From CAVSRC01 sp963781775 (GTDB taxonomy: Bacteria; Pseudomonadota; Alphaproteobacteria; Rhizobiales; Kaistiaceae), in contig CAWAHE010000014.1 in assembly GCA_963781775.1 (NCBI GenBank), forward strand, positions 1 through 64,000: 64,000 nucleotides of DNA, read 5' to 3'. The notes below the pieces were generated by a model. That model saw only the letters and a list, made by a program, of their open reading frames with translations. It did no database searches and was not told where the DNA came from. Made by a program: the position numbers and the translations under genes. How positions within the stretch are numbered: the first letter of the stretch is position 1; each line of letters starts with the position of its first letter. Positions 42,600-51,418 of the stretch are shown one piece after another.

Positions 42600-43622
42600 T
42601 TGAACCGCAGGATCATCACCATTTCGCTCGCCGCGCTCGCCACCACCGCGTGGATCGGCACGGCCGCAGCCTTCACCGCTTGCCAGGTCACCGACACCGG
42701 CGGTGTCGACGACAAGGGCTTCAACCAGACCGCCTGGAAGGGCGTGACGGACGCGGAAAAGAGCATGGGCATCGAGGGCAAGCTGCTCGAGTCCAAGGCC
42801 GAAACGGATTACGTGCCGAACATCAATTCGTTCGTTCAGCAGAAGTGCGACATCATCATCACCGTCGGCTTCCTGCTCGGCGACGCCACCAAGGCGGCAG
42901 CCGAAGCCAACCCCGACATCAAGTTCTCGATCGTCGACTTCGCCTATGACCCGGCGGTTCCGAACATCCTCGGCCAGGTCTTCGCGACCGACGAAGCCGC
43001 CTTCCTCGCCGGCTATCTCGCTGCCGGCGTCTCCAAGACCGGCACCGTCGGCACGTTCGGCGGCATCAACATTCCGCCGGTGACCATCTTCATGAACGGC
43101 CTCGCCAACGGTGTTGCTTATTACAACAAGCAAAAGGGCAAGGACGTGAAGGTGCTGGGCTGGGACCCGGTCAAGAAGGAAGGCCTGTTCACCAACAACT
43201 TCGAGTCGCTGTCCGACGGCCGCGACTTCGCCAAGAACCTCAACGACGAAGGCGCCGACATCGTGATGCCGGTCGCCGGACCGGTCGGCCAGGGCTCGGC
43301 GGCGCTCGCAACCGAACTCGGCGCCGACAAGCTGAAGATCATCGGCGTCGACGTCGACCAGTATCAGACCGACCCCGAGCACAAGGGCGTCTTCCTGACT
43401 TCGGTGCTGAAGCGGATGGACTCGACCGTGATCGAGGCGATCAAGGAAGCCAAGGACGGCACCTTCAAGGGCGGCGTCACGGTCGGCACGCTCAAGAACG
43501 ACGGCGTCGGGCTTGCCGACTACCATGACCTCGCCTCGGCGGTGCCGGACGATCTCAAGGCGGAGATCGAGGCGCTCAAGAAGGGGATCATGGACGGCTC
43601 GGTCAAAGTATCGGGCATGTAA
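42600..43622 (+). CDS. bmpA: BMP-family nucleoside-binding protein of an ABC importer
   Basis: A 340-residue periplasmic binding protein (Bmp/PnrA family) that captures purine or other nucleosides. A signal peptide (ITISLAALATTAWIGTAAA) precedes mature FTACQVTDTGGVDDKGFNQT, the classic BMP start with the nucleoside-binding D-K-x-F-N. Later come IVDFAYDPAVPNILGQVFAT and GVDVDQYQTDPEHKGVFLTS. The start is a TTG at 42600, chosen because GGAGGG lies 4 nt upstream and the signal peptide follows at once. It opens the transport operon. Confidence 0.93.
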   Translation: MNRRIITISLAALATTAWIGTAAAFTACQVTDTGGVDDKGFNQTAWKGVTDAEKSMGIEGKLLESKAETDYVPNINSFVQQKCDIIITVGFLLGDATKAAAEANPDIKFSIVDFAYDPAVPNILGQVFATDEAAFLAGYLAAGVSKTGTVGTFGGINIPPVTIFMNGLANGVAYYNKQKGKDVKVLGWDPVKKEGLFTNNFESLSDGRDFAKNLNDEGADIVMPVAGPVGQGSAALATELGADKLKIIGVDVDQYQTDPEHKGVFLTSVLKRMDSTVIEAIKEAKDGTFKGGVTVGTLKNDGVGLADYHDLASAVPDDLKAEIEALKKGIMDGSVKVSGM

Positions 43623-43652
43623 TCCGGCTAGGCCTGAAACACGCAATGACGA

Positions 43653-43681
43653 CCCGCCGCGTCCTCCAGGGGCGCGGCGGG
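43653..43681. terminator. intergenic hairpin after bmpA
   Basis: CCCGCCGCG (43653-43661) pairs perfectly with CGCGGCGGG (43673-43681); further pairs extend it inward. No T-run follows. Placed between the binding-protein gene and its ATPase gene, it fits an element that raises binding-protein mRNA over the transporter genes. Confidence 0.5.
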
Positions 43682-43721
43682 CACCACCCTCGGGGCGCAG
43701 ACGCGGGCGGGGCAGCGGACC

Positions 43722-45227
43722 TTGGACATCGAGCTACGCGGCATCACCAAACGCTTCGGTGAGGTTGTCGCAAATTCCGACGTCAACCTGAGCATTCGGG
43801 CCGGGGAAATACTCGGCCTGCTCGGCGAGAACGGCGCCGGCAAATCCACCCTGATGAACATCCTCTCCGGCCTTTACCGCGCCGACGAGGGCGAAATCCT
43901 CATCGACGGCAAGCCGACCTATTTCCACGACGCCAAGGAAGCGATCCATGCCGGCATCGGCATGGTGCACCAGCACTTCATGCTGGTGCCGGTGTTCACC
44001 GTCGCCGAGAACGTCGTGCTCGGCGTCGAGCCGACCGGCGCGTTCGACCACCTCGACATGAACAAGGCACGCGAACAGGTCCGCTCGATCAGCAGCCAGC
44101 ACGGCCTCGAGGTCGATCCCGATGCGGTGATCGAGGAGATCCCGGTCGGCATCCAGCAGCGCGTCGAGATCATCAAGGTGCTGTTCCGCTCGGCGAGCGT
44201 GCTGATCTTCGACGAGCCGACGGCGGTGCTGACGCCGCAGGAGGTCGACGAATTCTTCGGCATCGTGCGGTCGCTGCGCGACGCCGGCAAGGCGCTGGTG
44301 TTCATCACCCACAAGCTGAACGAGGTGATCGAGGTTGCCGACCGCATCAACGTCTTGCGCGCCGGCAAGATCGTCGGCGAGGCCGATCCGAAGACGGCGA
44401 GCGAGGTCGAACTCGCCGAGATGATGGTCGGCCGCCACGTGCGCTTCGACGTCGACAAGAAACCGTTCAATCCCGGCAGGCCGCTGCTCGAAGTGGCGCA
44501 CCTGCGCGTACGCAACGAGCGCGGCGAACTGGCGGTGAACGATGTCAGCCTGACCGTGCACGAGCGCGAAGTCGTCGGCATCGCAGGTGTGCAGGGCAAC
44601 GGCCAGACCATGCTGGTCGAGGCGCTGACGGGCCTGAGGTCGGCGACCGGCGGCAAGGTCGCATTTCTCGGCGACGACATCACGCGCGCCTCAGCGCGCG
44701 CGCGGCACAAGCTCGGCATCGCGCACATCCCGGAAGACCGGCAGCGCGAGGGCATGGTCGGCGAGTTCGATATCGCCGAGAACATGGTTCTCGACAGCTA
44801 CTACGACGAGCCCTACTCGACCGGCATCACCATGCACTGGGGCGCGGTGAACAAGATCTGCGTCAAGAACGTCATCGATTTCGACGTGCGCACGCCGTCC
44901 ATCTACAGCGCGGCCGACCACCTTTCCGGCGGCAACCAGCAGAAACTGATCGTCGCGCGCGAATTGAGCCGCGACGTCAAGCTGGTCATCGCATCGCAGC
45001 CGACACGCGGCATCGACGTCGGCTCGATCGAGTATATCCACCGACGCATGATCGAGGCGCGTGACGCGGGCGTCGGCGTGCTGATCGTATCGACCGAACT
45101 CGACGAGATCCTGACGCTGTCCGATCGTATTCTGGTGATGTTCCGCGGCCGCGTGGTTGCGGAATTCGAGGCGGGCAAGGCCGATGTGGCGCAGATCGGC
45201 CTGGCCATGGCGGGAGTCGTGCAATGA
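43722..45227 (+). CDS. nucleoside ABC transporter ATP-binding protein (two ATPase domains)
   Basis: A 501-residue double ATPase of the sugar/nucleoside (RbsA/YufO) type. Domain 1 has GENGAGKSTLMNILSGLY, IPVGIQQRVEIIKVLFRSAS and FDEPTAVLTP. Domain 2 has a degenerate Walker A GVQGNGQTMLVEAL, then LSGGNQQKLIVARELSRDVK, as is usual for the family. It drives nucleoside import with the two permeases that follow. The start is a TTG at 43722. Its stop overlaps the first permease gene (ATGA). Confidence 0.92.
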   Translation: MDIELRGITKRFGEVVANSDVNLSIRAGEILGLLGENGAGKSTLMNILSGLYRADEGEILIDGKPTYFHDAKEAIHAGIGMVHQHFMLVPVFTVAENVVLGVEPTGAFDHLDMNKAREQVRSISSQHGLEVDPDAVIEEIPVGIQQRVEIIKVLFRSASVLIFDEPTAVLTPQEVDEFFGIVRSLRDAGKALVFITHKLNEVIEVADRINVLRAGKIVGEADPKTASEVELAEMMVGRHVRFDVDKKPFNPGRPLLEVAHLRVRNERGELAVNDVSLTVHEREVVGIAGVQGNGQTMLVEALTGLRSATGGKVAFLGDDITRASARARHKLGIAHIPEDRQREGMVGEFDIAENMVLDSYYDEPYSTGITMHWGAVNKICVKNVIDFDVRTPSIYSAADHLSGGNQQKLIVARELSRDVKLVIASQPTRGIDVGSIEYIHRRMIEARDAGVGVLIVSTELDEILTLSDRILVMFRGRVVAEFEAGKADVAQIGLAMAGVVQ

Positions 45228-46369
45228 GCGACGCCGCCCATCACCAGAAACTCGGCGAGCAGATGCTGAAGCGCGCCGTCGTCAGCCGGTTCGACATCGA
45301 GCAGATCGTCGTCGTGCCGGTGATCGCCGTCATTCTGGCCCTCATCCTCGGCGGCATCATCATGCTGGCGACCGGCGTGCCGTTGAATGCGATCGGCCTG
45401 GCCTATGCCTCGCTGTTCACCGGGTCGCTCGGGTCGATCTCCGCGATTTCGGAAACGCTGATCGCGGCGGCGCCGCTGACGCTCGCCGGCCTCGGTCTGG
45501 CTGTCGGCTTCCGGGCTGGACTGTTCAATATCGGCGCCGAGGGCCAGGTGCTGCTCGGTGGCATGGCCGCAGTCGTGGTCGGCTTCTCCTTCGACGGCCT
45601 GCCGGCGTTCATTCACCTGCCGCTGGCGCTGCTGGCCGGCGCGCTGGCCGGCGCGGCATGGGCGGCGATCGCCGGCTGGCTCAAGGCGGCGACGGGCGCG
45701 CATGAGGTCATCACGACGATCATGCTGAACCTGATCTCCTACCGGCTGGTCGACTACATGCTGCGCAATCCGCCAATCCAGAAGCCGGGGCGCGCCGACC
45801 CGATTTCCAAGTCGGTGTTGCCGAGCGCGGAACTGCCGCACCTGCTCGACTGGATCGACCCAACGCTCAGGGTTCATGCTGGCATCCTGCTGGCGCTGGC
45901 GGCGGTGGCCTTCGTGTATTGGCTGCTGTTCCACACGACCATCGGCTTCGAGTTCCGGGCGAGCGGGCAGAACCCTGACGCGGCGCGTTACGCCGGCATG
46001 CGCGCCAGCCTGATCATCGTGGTGGTCATGGCGCTGGCCGGCGCTCTTGCCGGGCTTGCCGGCGCCAACCAGGTGCTCGGCGTGCTTGGCCGCGCCTCGC
46101 CGAATTTCTCCGGCGGCATCGGCTTCGACGCGATCGCGGTGGCGCTGCTTGGCCGCTCGCACCCGGTCGGCGTGCTGTTCGCCGGCCTCCTGTTTGGCGC
46201 ACTGCAGGCCGGCGGCCGCCAGATGCAGGTCGCCGCTGGCGTCAGCCTCGACCTCATCGCCATCATCCAGGCGCTGATCATCATCTTCATGGCGGCGCCG
46301 ATGCTCGTACGCGCGGTGGTGCCGTGGGCGTTCGGCAAGCAACTGGCGGGGGCGGGCAAGCGATCATGA
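45224..46369 (+). CDS. nucleoside ABC transporter permease (first)
   Basis: A 381-residue inner-membrane protein of the BPD_transp_2 family (YufP-like). Multiple helices are evident, for example VVPVIAVILALILGGIIMLA and LPLALLAGALAGAAWAAIAG. It also has the family segments VGFRAGLFNIGAEGQVLLGG and GAHEVITTIMLNLISYRLVD, and the loop GQNPDAARYAGM that meets the ATPase. Overlaps of 4 nt at each end tie it to the ATPase and second permease genes. Confidence 0.93.
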   Translation: MSDAAHHQKLGEQMLKRAVVSRFDIEQIVVVPVIAVILALILGGIIMLATGVPLNAIGLAYASLFTGSLGSISAISETLIAAAPLTLAGLGLAVGFRAGLFNIGAEGQVLLGGMAAVVVGFSFDGLPAFIHLPLALLAGALAGAAWAAIAGWLKAATGAHEVITTIMLNLISYRLVDYMLRNPPIQKPGRADPISKSVLPSAELPHLLDWIDPTLRVHAGILLALAAVAFVYWLLFHTTIGFEFRASGQNPDAARYAGMRASLIIVVVMALAGALAGLAGANQVLGVLGRASPNFSGGIGFDAIAVALLGRSHPVGVLFAGLLFGALQAGGRQMQVAAGVSLDLIAIIQALIIIFMAAPMLVRAVVPWAFGKQLAGAGKRS

Positions 46370-47631
46370 GCCTCACCGAAACCGCCAACGAACATCTGGA
46401 ACAGCTGAAGGAGCGCCAGCCGCTGATCGTCGGCTGGGTGCTGTTCGCGCTGGCGGCTTTCGTCGCGCTCATCTTCGGCTTCGGTTCATCCGGCGACGCC
46501 TCCTTCCGCCTGGCATTTCCCGGCGACGCGTTCATCGTGCCGAACCTGGTCGTTCCGGCGCAGCCCTATTCCTACGTCGTGGCGGCGCTGCTCGCCTTCT
46601 TCGGCGCGCGCCAGTTCATGCGCGGCGGAGCGAAGCGGTCGGGAATCCTGCTCGGCATCGGATTGTTCCTGGCGGTCACCGCGTTCCTGGTGTGGGCGAC
46701 GGCCGGCAAGCAGTTCTCGCTCACCGGAATGCTGCAGGCGACGATCGTGCGCGCCGTGCCGATCGCGATCGGCGGGCTGGTCGGCACGCTCTCGGAACGG
46801 GTGGCGGTGGTCAATATCGGCATCGAGGGGATGCTGCTCGCCGGAGCCTTTACCGGCGCCGTCGCCGGATCGTTGCTCGGCGGCCCGCTCGGCCTGGTTG
46901 CCGCGATCATCGTCGGCGGCATGTTCGGCTTCCTGCTCGCCGCCCTGGTCGTGACCTATCGCGTGGACCAGATCATCGCCGGGGTGGCGATCAATCTCTT
47001 CGTCCTCGGGCTGACCTCCTATGTGTCGAGCCAGGTGCTCTCCAAGCCGGAATTCCGGCACCTCAACAACGCCCCGATCTTCCGCTCCATCGACATCCCG
47101 TTCCTCAGCAACCTGCCGGTGGTCGGGCCGGTGCTCTTCCAGCAGACCATCTTCGTCTATGGCTGTTTCATCCTGGTGGCGGTCGCGACCTATTACCTGT
47201 TCCACACGCGCAGCGGCCTGCGCGCCCGCGCCGTCGGCGAGCACCCGGAAGCCGCCGACACGCTCGGCCTCAACGTCTATCGCCTGCGCTACATCAACGT
47301 GACCATCGGCGGCATGGTCGCCGGCTTCGGCGGCGCCTGGTTCACGCTCGGCTCGGTTGGCCGCTTCGACGACAACATGACCGGCGGGCGCGGCTTCATC
47401 GGCCTTGCCGCGATGATCTTCGGCCGCTGGCACCCGGTCGGCGCGCTGATGGCGGCGCTGGTGTTCGGCTTCGCCGACGCGTTGCAGCAGAAGCTCGCCA
47501 TCCTCAACACGCCGATCCCGTCGGAATTCCTGGCCATGGCGCCCTACATCGCGACGATCGTGCTGGTTGCCGGCATCGTCGGCCGCGCCCGGCCGCCGGC
47601 GGCCGACGGCAAGCCGTACATCAAGGACTGA
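46366..47631 (+). CDS. nucleoside ABC transporter permease (second)
   Basis: A 421-residue permease (YufQ-like) with about ten helices. Family segments: LSERVAVVNIGIEGMLLAGA, VDQIIAGVAINLFVLGLTSY and RAVGEHPEAADTLGLNVYRL. The ATG at 46366 overlaps the previous stop and was chosen for that reason. An N-terminal extension of about 110 residues with extra helices precedes the core. Completes the importer encoded with bmpA. Confidence 0.92.
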   Translation: MSLTETANEHLEQLKERQPLIVGWVLFALAAFVALIFGFGSSGDASFRLAFPGDAFIVPNLVVPAQPYSYVVAALLAFFGARQFMRGGAKRSGILLGIGLFLAVTAFLVWATAGKQFSLTGMLQATIVRAVPIAIGGLVGTLSERVAVVNIGIEGMLLAGAFTGAVAGSLLGGPLGLVAAIIVGGMFGFLLAALVVTYRVDQIIAGVAINLFVLGLTSYVSSQVLSKPEFRHLNNAPIFRSIDIPFLSNLPVVGPVLFQQTIFVYGCFILVAVATYYLFHTRSGLRARAVGEHPEAADTLGLNVYRLRYINVTIGGMVAGFGGAWFTLGSVGRFDDNMTGGRGFIGLAAMIFGRWHPVGALMAALVFGFADALQQKLAILNTPIPSEFLAMAPYIATIVLVAGIVGRARPPAADGKPYIKD

Positions 47632-47670
47632 CAGGTCCGGCATGGCCCTCGGCCTTGGCAAGGAGACCGC

Positions 47671-48708
47671 ATGAGCGACCCCAGCAGCAAGACGGGCCGG
47701 CACCTCGACGCATTGCCGTTTCCGGTGCTGATCGGCGACATCGGCGGCACCAACGCGCGCTTTTCGCTGGTTGCCGACGCCGCGAGCGAGGCAACGCGCT
47801 TCCCCAACGTGCATACGGCCGATTTCCCGTCGATCGACGACGCCATCGCGGCGGTGGTCATCGACAAAGGCGGTGCCAAGCCGAAATCGGCCATGCTGGC
47901 GCTGGCAGGGCCGATCGCCGGCGACAAGGTGCAGCTCACCAACTCTCCATGGGTGGTGGAGCCGAAGAAATCGGTCGCCCGCTTCGGGCTGGAAGAGATG
48001 GTCCTGCTCAACGATTTCGAGGCGCAATCGCTGGCGTTGCCGGGATTGACGGCGGGCGATATCGACCAGATCGGCGGCGGCGCGATGACGGATGAAGGCG
48101 CGCGTGTGGTCGTCGGCCCGGGTACCGGGCTTGGCGCGGGGGCGCTGATCCAGGCGCGCGACATGTGGGTGCCGGTGCCGGGCGAAGGCGGCCACGTCGA
48201 CCTTTCGCCGGTCAGCGACCGCGACTTCGCGGTGTGGCCGCACGTCGAGCGGCAAGGCGGACGCGTCGGCGCGGAGACGTTGCTGTGCGGCGCCGGCATG
48301 GTGCGCCTCTACCGTGCGGTGGCGGCGACCGACGGCGTCAAGGCGGACCTCGCGACGCCTGAGGCGGTGACCGCCGCCGGGCTGTCGGGCGCGAACCCGC
48401 AAGCGGCGGAGACACTGCGCCTGTTCGCGATCCATCTCGGGCGCATCGCCGGCAACCTGGCACTGATCTTCATGGCGACCGGCGGCGTCTATCTCGCCGG
48501 GGGCATCAGCACGAAGATCGCCCCGGTGCTGAAATCGGGCGGGTTTCGCGACGCCTTCGTCGCCAAGTGGCCGCACGAGAAGCTGCTCGATCGCATGGCG
48601 ACGTCGATTATCATCAAGGAAGACGCGGCTCTCGCCGGTATCGCGGCTTTCGCGCGCGCGCCCTCGCGCTTCGGCGTCGAGCTCACCGGCCGGCGCTGGC
48701 GGGGATAG
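47671..48708 (+). CDS. glk: glucokinase
   Basis: Phosphorylates glucose with ATP. The 345-residue protein is of the bacterial Glk (not ROK) family: phosphate loop LIGDIGGTNARFSLV, catalytic Asp in VLLNDFEAQSLALPG, VVGPGTGLGAGALIQ, and glucose-binding Glu/His in PGEGGHVDLSP. AGGAG lies 5 nt before the ATG. It follows the nucleoside transporter operon by 39 nt and ends 1 nt from the convergent lysE stop. Confidence 0.94.
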   Translation: MSDPSSKTGRHLDALPFPVLIGDIGGTNARFSLVADAASEATRFPNVHTADFPSIDDAIAAVVIDKGGAKPKSAMLALAGPIAGDKVQLTNSPWVVEPKKSVARFGLEEMVLLNDFEAQSLALPGLTAGDIDQIGGGAMTDEGARVVVGPGTGLGAGALIQARDMWVPVPGEGGHVDLSPVSDRDFAVWPHVERQGGRVGAETLLCGAGMVRLYRAVAATDGVKADLATPEAVTAAGLSGANPQAAETLRLFAIHLGRIAGNLALIFMATGGVYLAGGISTKIAPVLKSGGFRDAFVAKWPHEKLLDRMATSIIIKEDAALAGIAAFARAPSRFGVELTGRRWRG

Positions 48709-48709
48709 T

Positions 48710-49321
48710 TCAGCGGGCGGAGAAGGCGAGGCGGGCGCCGAGCGCGACGAATGCGCCGGCAAACGCGCGCCGCATCCAGGTCAACACGCGCGGACGCGAG
48801 ATGATGTGGTCGCGCACCGCCGCGGCGAACAGCCCGTAGCCGACGAAGACCACGAAGGTCATCAGCATGAAGACGGCGCTGAGTTCCAGCATGCGCGGCA
48901 CCGGATGGGCTTCGCCGACGCTGATGAACTGCGGCAGGAACGCCATGAAGAAGATCGCCAGTTTCGGATTGAGAGAATTGATCAGGATGGCGTTGACGAT
49001 CACCTGAAGAGCCGAACGGGCGCTGACCTCTCTCTCGATCTTCAAGGCGCCGTGCTCGCGGAGCGAGTTCCAGGCCATGTAGAGCAGGTAGGCAACGCCC
49101 AGATATTTGAAGACCTGAAAGGCGACGGCGCTGGCGTGCAGCAGCGCCGCCAGGCCCAGGATGGCGGCGGCCATGTGCGGCACGATGCCGATCGTGCAGC
49201 CAAACGCGGCGACGACGCTGGCCCGCGACCCGCGGGTGAGGCCGGCGGCGAGCGTATAAAGCACGCCGGCACCCGGCGCGATCACGACGATGAACGAGGT
49301 GAGCAGAAACTCGACGCTCAC
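48710..49321 (-). CDS. LysE/RhtB-family exporter
   Basis: A 203-residue inner-membrane protein with about six helices and the family N-terminus VEFLLTSFIVVIAPGAGVLY, then AAFGCTIGIVPHMAAAILGL and ILINSLNPKLAIFFMAFLPQ. Members export amino acids or other small polar compounds; the substrate is unknown. The GTG at 49321 sits 10 nt after the coxM stop, so it appears to be the last gene of the cox-like operon, an unexpected partner. Confidence 0.88.
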   Translation of the reverse strand: MSVEFLLTSFIVVIAPGAGVLYTLAAGLTRGSRASVVAAFGCTIGIVPHMAAAILGLAALLHASAVAFQVFKYLGVAYLLYMAWNSLREHGALKIEREVSARSALQVIVNAILINSLNPKLAIFFMAFLPQFISVGEAHPVPRMLELSAVFMLMTFVVFVGYGLFAAAVRDHIISRPRVLTWMRRAFAGAFVALGARLAFSAR

Positions 49322-49331
49322 GGGGCGCAAC

Positions 49332-50132
49332 CTATCCCAGGGCCGCAACCGCCCGCTTGGCCATCACCTTGACGAGGTTGGCGCGATAGGCGGCGGAGCC
49401 ATGAATGTCGGAGAGCATGCCGGCCTCGTCGATGGTGACGACATCGACCACCGCGGGCGACCACGATTTCGCCAGCGCCTGCTCGATATTCTCGGCGCGG
49501 AAGGCGCCATTCGATCCGGCGCCGGTGACGCCGACGCGGATGGCGCCATCCTTCATGCGCGCGACGAACACGCCGGCCATGGCGTAGCGCGACGCCGGAT
49601 TGGGAAACTTCTGATAGGCGGCCTTCTCCGGAACGGCGAATACGACCTTGGTGACGATCTCGCCTTCGTCGAGGGCGGTCGAGAACAGGCCGGCGAAGAA
49701 ATCGCCAGCTGGAATCGCGCGCTTGTCCGTGTGGACAACACCGCCCAGCGCCAGAACAACGGCCGGATAGTCGGCGGCCGGATCGTTGTTGGCGAGCGAA
49801 CCGCCGATGGTGCCCATCTCGCGGACCGCCGGATCGCCGATCGTACCGGCGAGGTCGGCGAGCGCGGGAATAGCCTTCCTCACGACGTCGGAGGTGAACA
49901 CTTCGGCGTGGGTCGAAGCGGCGCCGATGGAGATTTCCGTGGCCGTCGCGGTGATGCCCTTCAACTCGGCGATGCGGGCGATGTCGATGACGTCGGACGG
50001 CGCCGCCAGGCGCTGCTTCATGGTCGGGATGAGCGTCTGGCCGCCAGCCATGTAGCGGCCTTCGGCCGCCCCGGCGAACAGCGAAGCGGCCTCGGCGAGG
50101 TTCTTCGGACGATGGTATTGGGTCTCGTACAT
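49332..50132 (-). CDS. coxM: FAD-binding medium subunit of a CO dehydrogenase-like molybdenum hydroxylase
   Basis: A 266-residue flavoprotein subunit that passes electrons from iron-sulfur centres to an acceptor. It has both FAD signatures of the CoxM family, AGGQTLIPTMKQRLAAPSDV and TIGGSLANNDPAADYPAV, and a C-terminal CO_deh_flav_C domain. ATG 50132 follows the coxS stop by 11 nt. The catalytic molybdopterin subunit (CoxL) that should complete the enzyme is not encoded in the window. Confidence 0.92.
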   Translation of the reverse strand: MYETQYHRPKNLAEAASLFAGAAEGRYMAGGQTLIPTMKQRLAAPSDVIDIARIAELKGITATATEISIGAASTHAEVFTSDVVRKAIPALADLAGTIGDPAVREMGTIGGSLANNDPAADYPAVVLALGGVVHTDKRAIPAGDFFAGLFSTALDEGEIVTKVVFAVPEKAAYQKFPNPASRYAMAGVFVARMKDGAIRVGVTGAGSNGAFRAENIEQALAKSWSPAVVDVVTIDEAGMLSDIHGSAAYRANLVKVMAKRAVAALG

Positions 50133-50143
50133 GCCCCGCCCCT

Positions 50144-50620
50144 TCAGCGCGTGCCGGCCATCGCCGCGGCGCCCGCAGCGATCGACTTGACGATGTTCTG
50201 GTAGCCGGTGCACCGGCAGAAATTGCCCTCCAGCTCGTGGCGTATGGTCGCCTCATCGAGCTTGTTGCCGAGCCGGCGGACCATGTCGATGCCGCTGATG
50301 ATCATGCCCGGCGTGCAGAAGCCGCATTGCAGGCCGTGATTCTCGTGGAACGCCTGCTGCATGGGATGCAGCGTCGAACCGGAGGCGAGGCCCTCGATCG
50401 TGGTGACGCGAGATCCGGCGGCGCGCGCGGCCAGCATTGTGCACGACTTCACGGCAACGCCATCAACCAGCACCAGGCAGGCGCCGCATTGCGACGTGTC
50501 GCACCCGACATGGGTTCCGGTCAGGCGCAGATGGTCGCGCAGATATTCGACGAGGAGGGTACGGTCCTCGACATCGGCCGACGCGGCCTTCCCGTTGACG
50601 GTCATTTCAACAACGGACAC
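50144..50620 (-). CDS. coxS: [2Fe-2S] small subunit of a CO dehydrogenase-like molybdenum hydroxylase
   Basis: A 158-residue protein with two iron-sulfur domains. The plant-ferredoxin-like cluster uses Cys40, 45, 48 and 60 (THVGCDTSQCGACLVLVDG). The second, helical cluster uses Cys99, 102, 135 and 137 (QCGFCTPG and FCRCTGY). The GTG start has GAGGGAGA upstream. It is sandwiched between coxG and coxM with 11-12 nt gaps. Confidence 0.94.
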   Translation of the reverse strand: MSVVEMTVNGKAASADVEDRTLLVEYLRDHLRLTGTHVGCDTSQCGACLVLVDGVAVKSCTMLAARAAGSRVTTIEGLASGSTLHPMQQAFHENHGLQCGFCTPGMIISGIDMVRRLGNKLDEATIRHELEGNFCRCTGYQNIVKSIAAGAAAMAGTR

Positions 50621-50632
50621 TGGCTGTCTCCC

Positions 50633-51235
50633 TCAGCGGAAAAAGATCAGAAGAATGACGATGAGGACGGCGAGCGCGATCAGGCCCCACATTTGCGGGC
50701 CGCCGAGAAAACCGCGAATGGCGGCTTCTTCGGTGCGCTCCTCGGCGACCTTGATGGCTTCCTCAACTTCGTGCTCGACTTGCTCGAAAGCGTCCTCGCC
50801 GCCCACCTTGTCGGCGAAGGCGGCGAAGAACTGATCGGCCATCTGCTTGGCGGTGGCATCGACCAGGCGGGCGCCGATCTGGGCGAGCTTGCCGCCGACC
50901 TGGCCCTTGGCGGTGTAGGTGAGCAACGTCATTCCGTCGTCGTCGGCAAGCGCCACGTCGGCGCCACCCTTGGCGAAGCCGGCGACGCCGCCCTTGCCCT
51001 CGCCGGTGATGGTGTAGCCGTTGGGCGGATCGAGATTCGACAGCGTGACGCTGCCGGTAAACGTCGCCGAGACCGGACCGACCTTCGACTTCACCGTCGC
51101 CACCATCTCGGTGTCGGAGATCTTCTCGAGCGACTGACAGCCGGGGATCGATTCCCTGAGCACGACCGGATCGTTAAGTGCGGCCCAGACCTTGGCGCGC
51201 GGTGCCGGGATCCGGTATCGGCCAGACATTTCCAT
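50633..51235 (-). CDS. coxG: CoxG-like SRPBCC protein with C-terminal membrane helix
   Basis: A 200-residue protein. The N-terminal SRPBCC/CoxG domain reads MSGRYRIPAPRAKVWAALND and PGCQSLEKISDTEMVATVKS; the C-terminal helix GLIALAVLIVILLIFF anchors it. In carboxydotrophs CoxG is proposed to recruit CO dehydrogenase to the membrane. It is the first gene of the coxG-coxS-coxM-lysE operon, divergent from an RNA methyltransferase gene. Confidence 0.9.
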   Translation of the reverse strand: MEMSGRYRIPAPRAKVWAALNDPVVLRESIPGCQSLEKISDTEMVATVKSKVGPVSATFTGSVTLSNLDPPNGYTITGEGKGGVAGFAKGGADVALADDDGMTLLTYTAKGQVGGKLAQIGARLVDATAKQMADQFFAAFADKVGGEDAFEQVEHEVEEAIKVAEERTEEAAIRGFLGGPQMWGLIALAVLIVILLIFFR

Positions 51236-51418
51236 AGTTATGCCATCCCCGGAAGGTTGCGGCAGGCGTTTCCGCTGTGTTGATCGTCAGTACCGGCCGC
51301 GGCTTGAATCGGCGGCCCCGCGCGGACGCGCATCGAATTGGAACAAGCCTAGCGTGGCGGCGGGCGGGCGGCAAGCGGTCGTTGGCTTTCGCCGCAGCCG
51401 CCGCTAGAACCTCCGACG

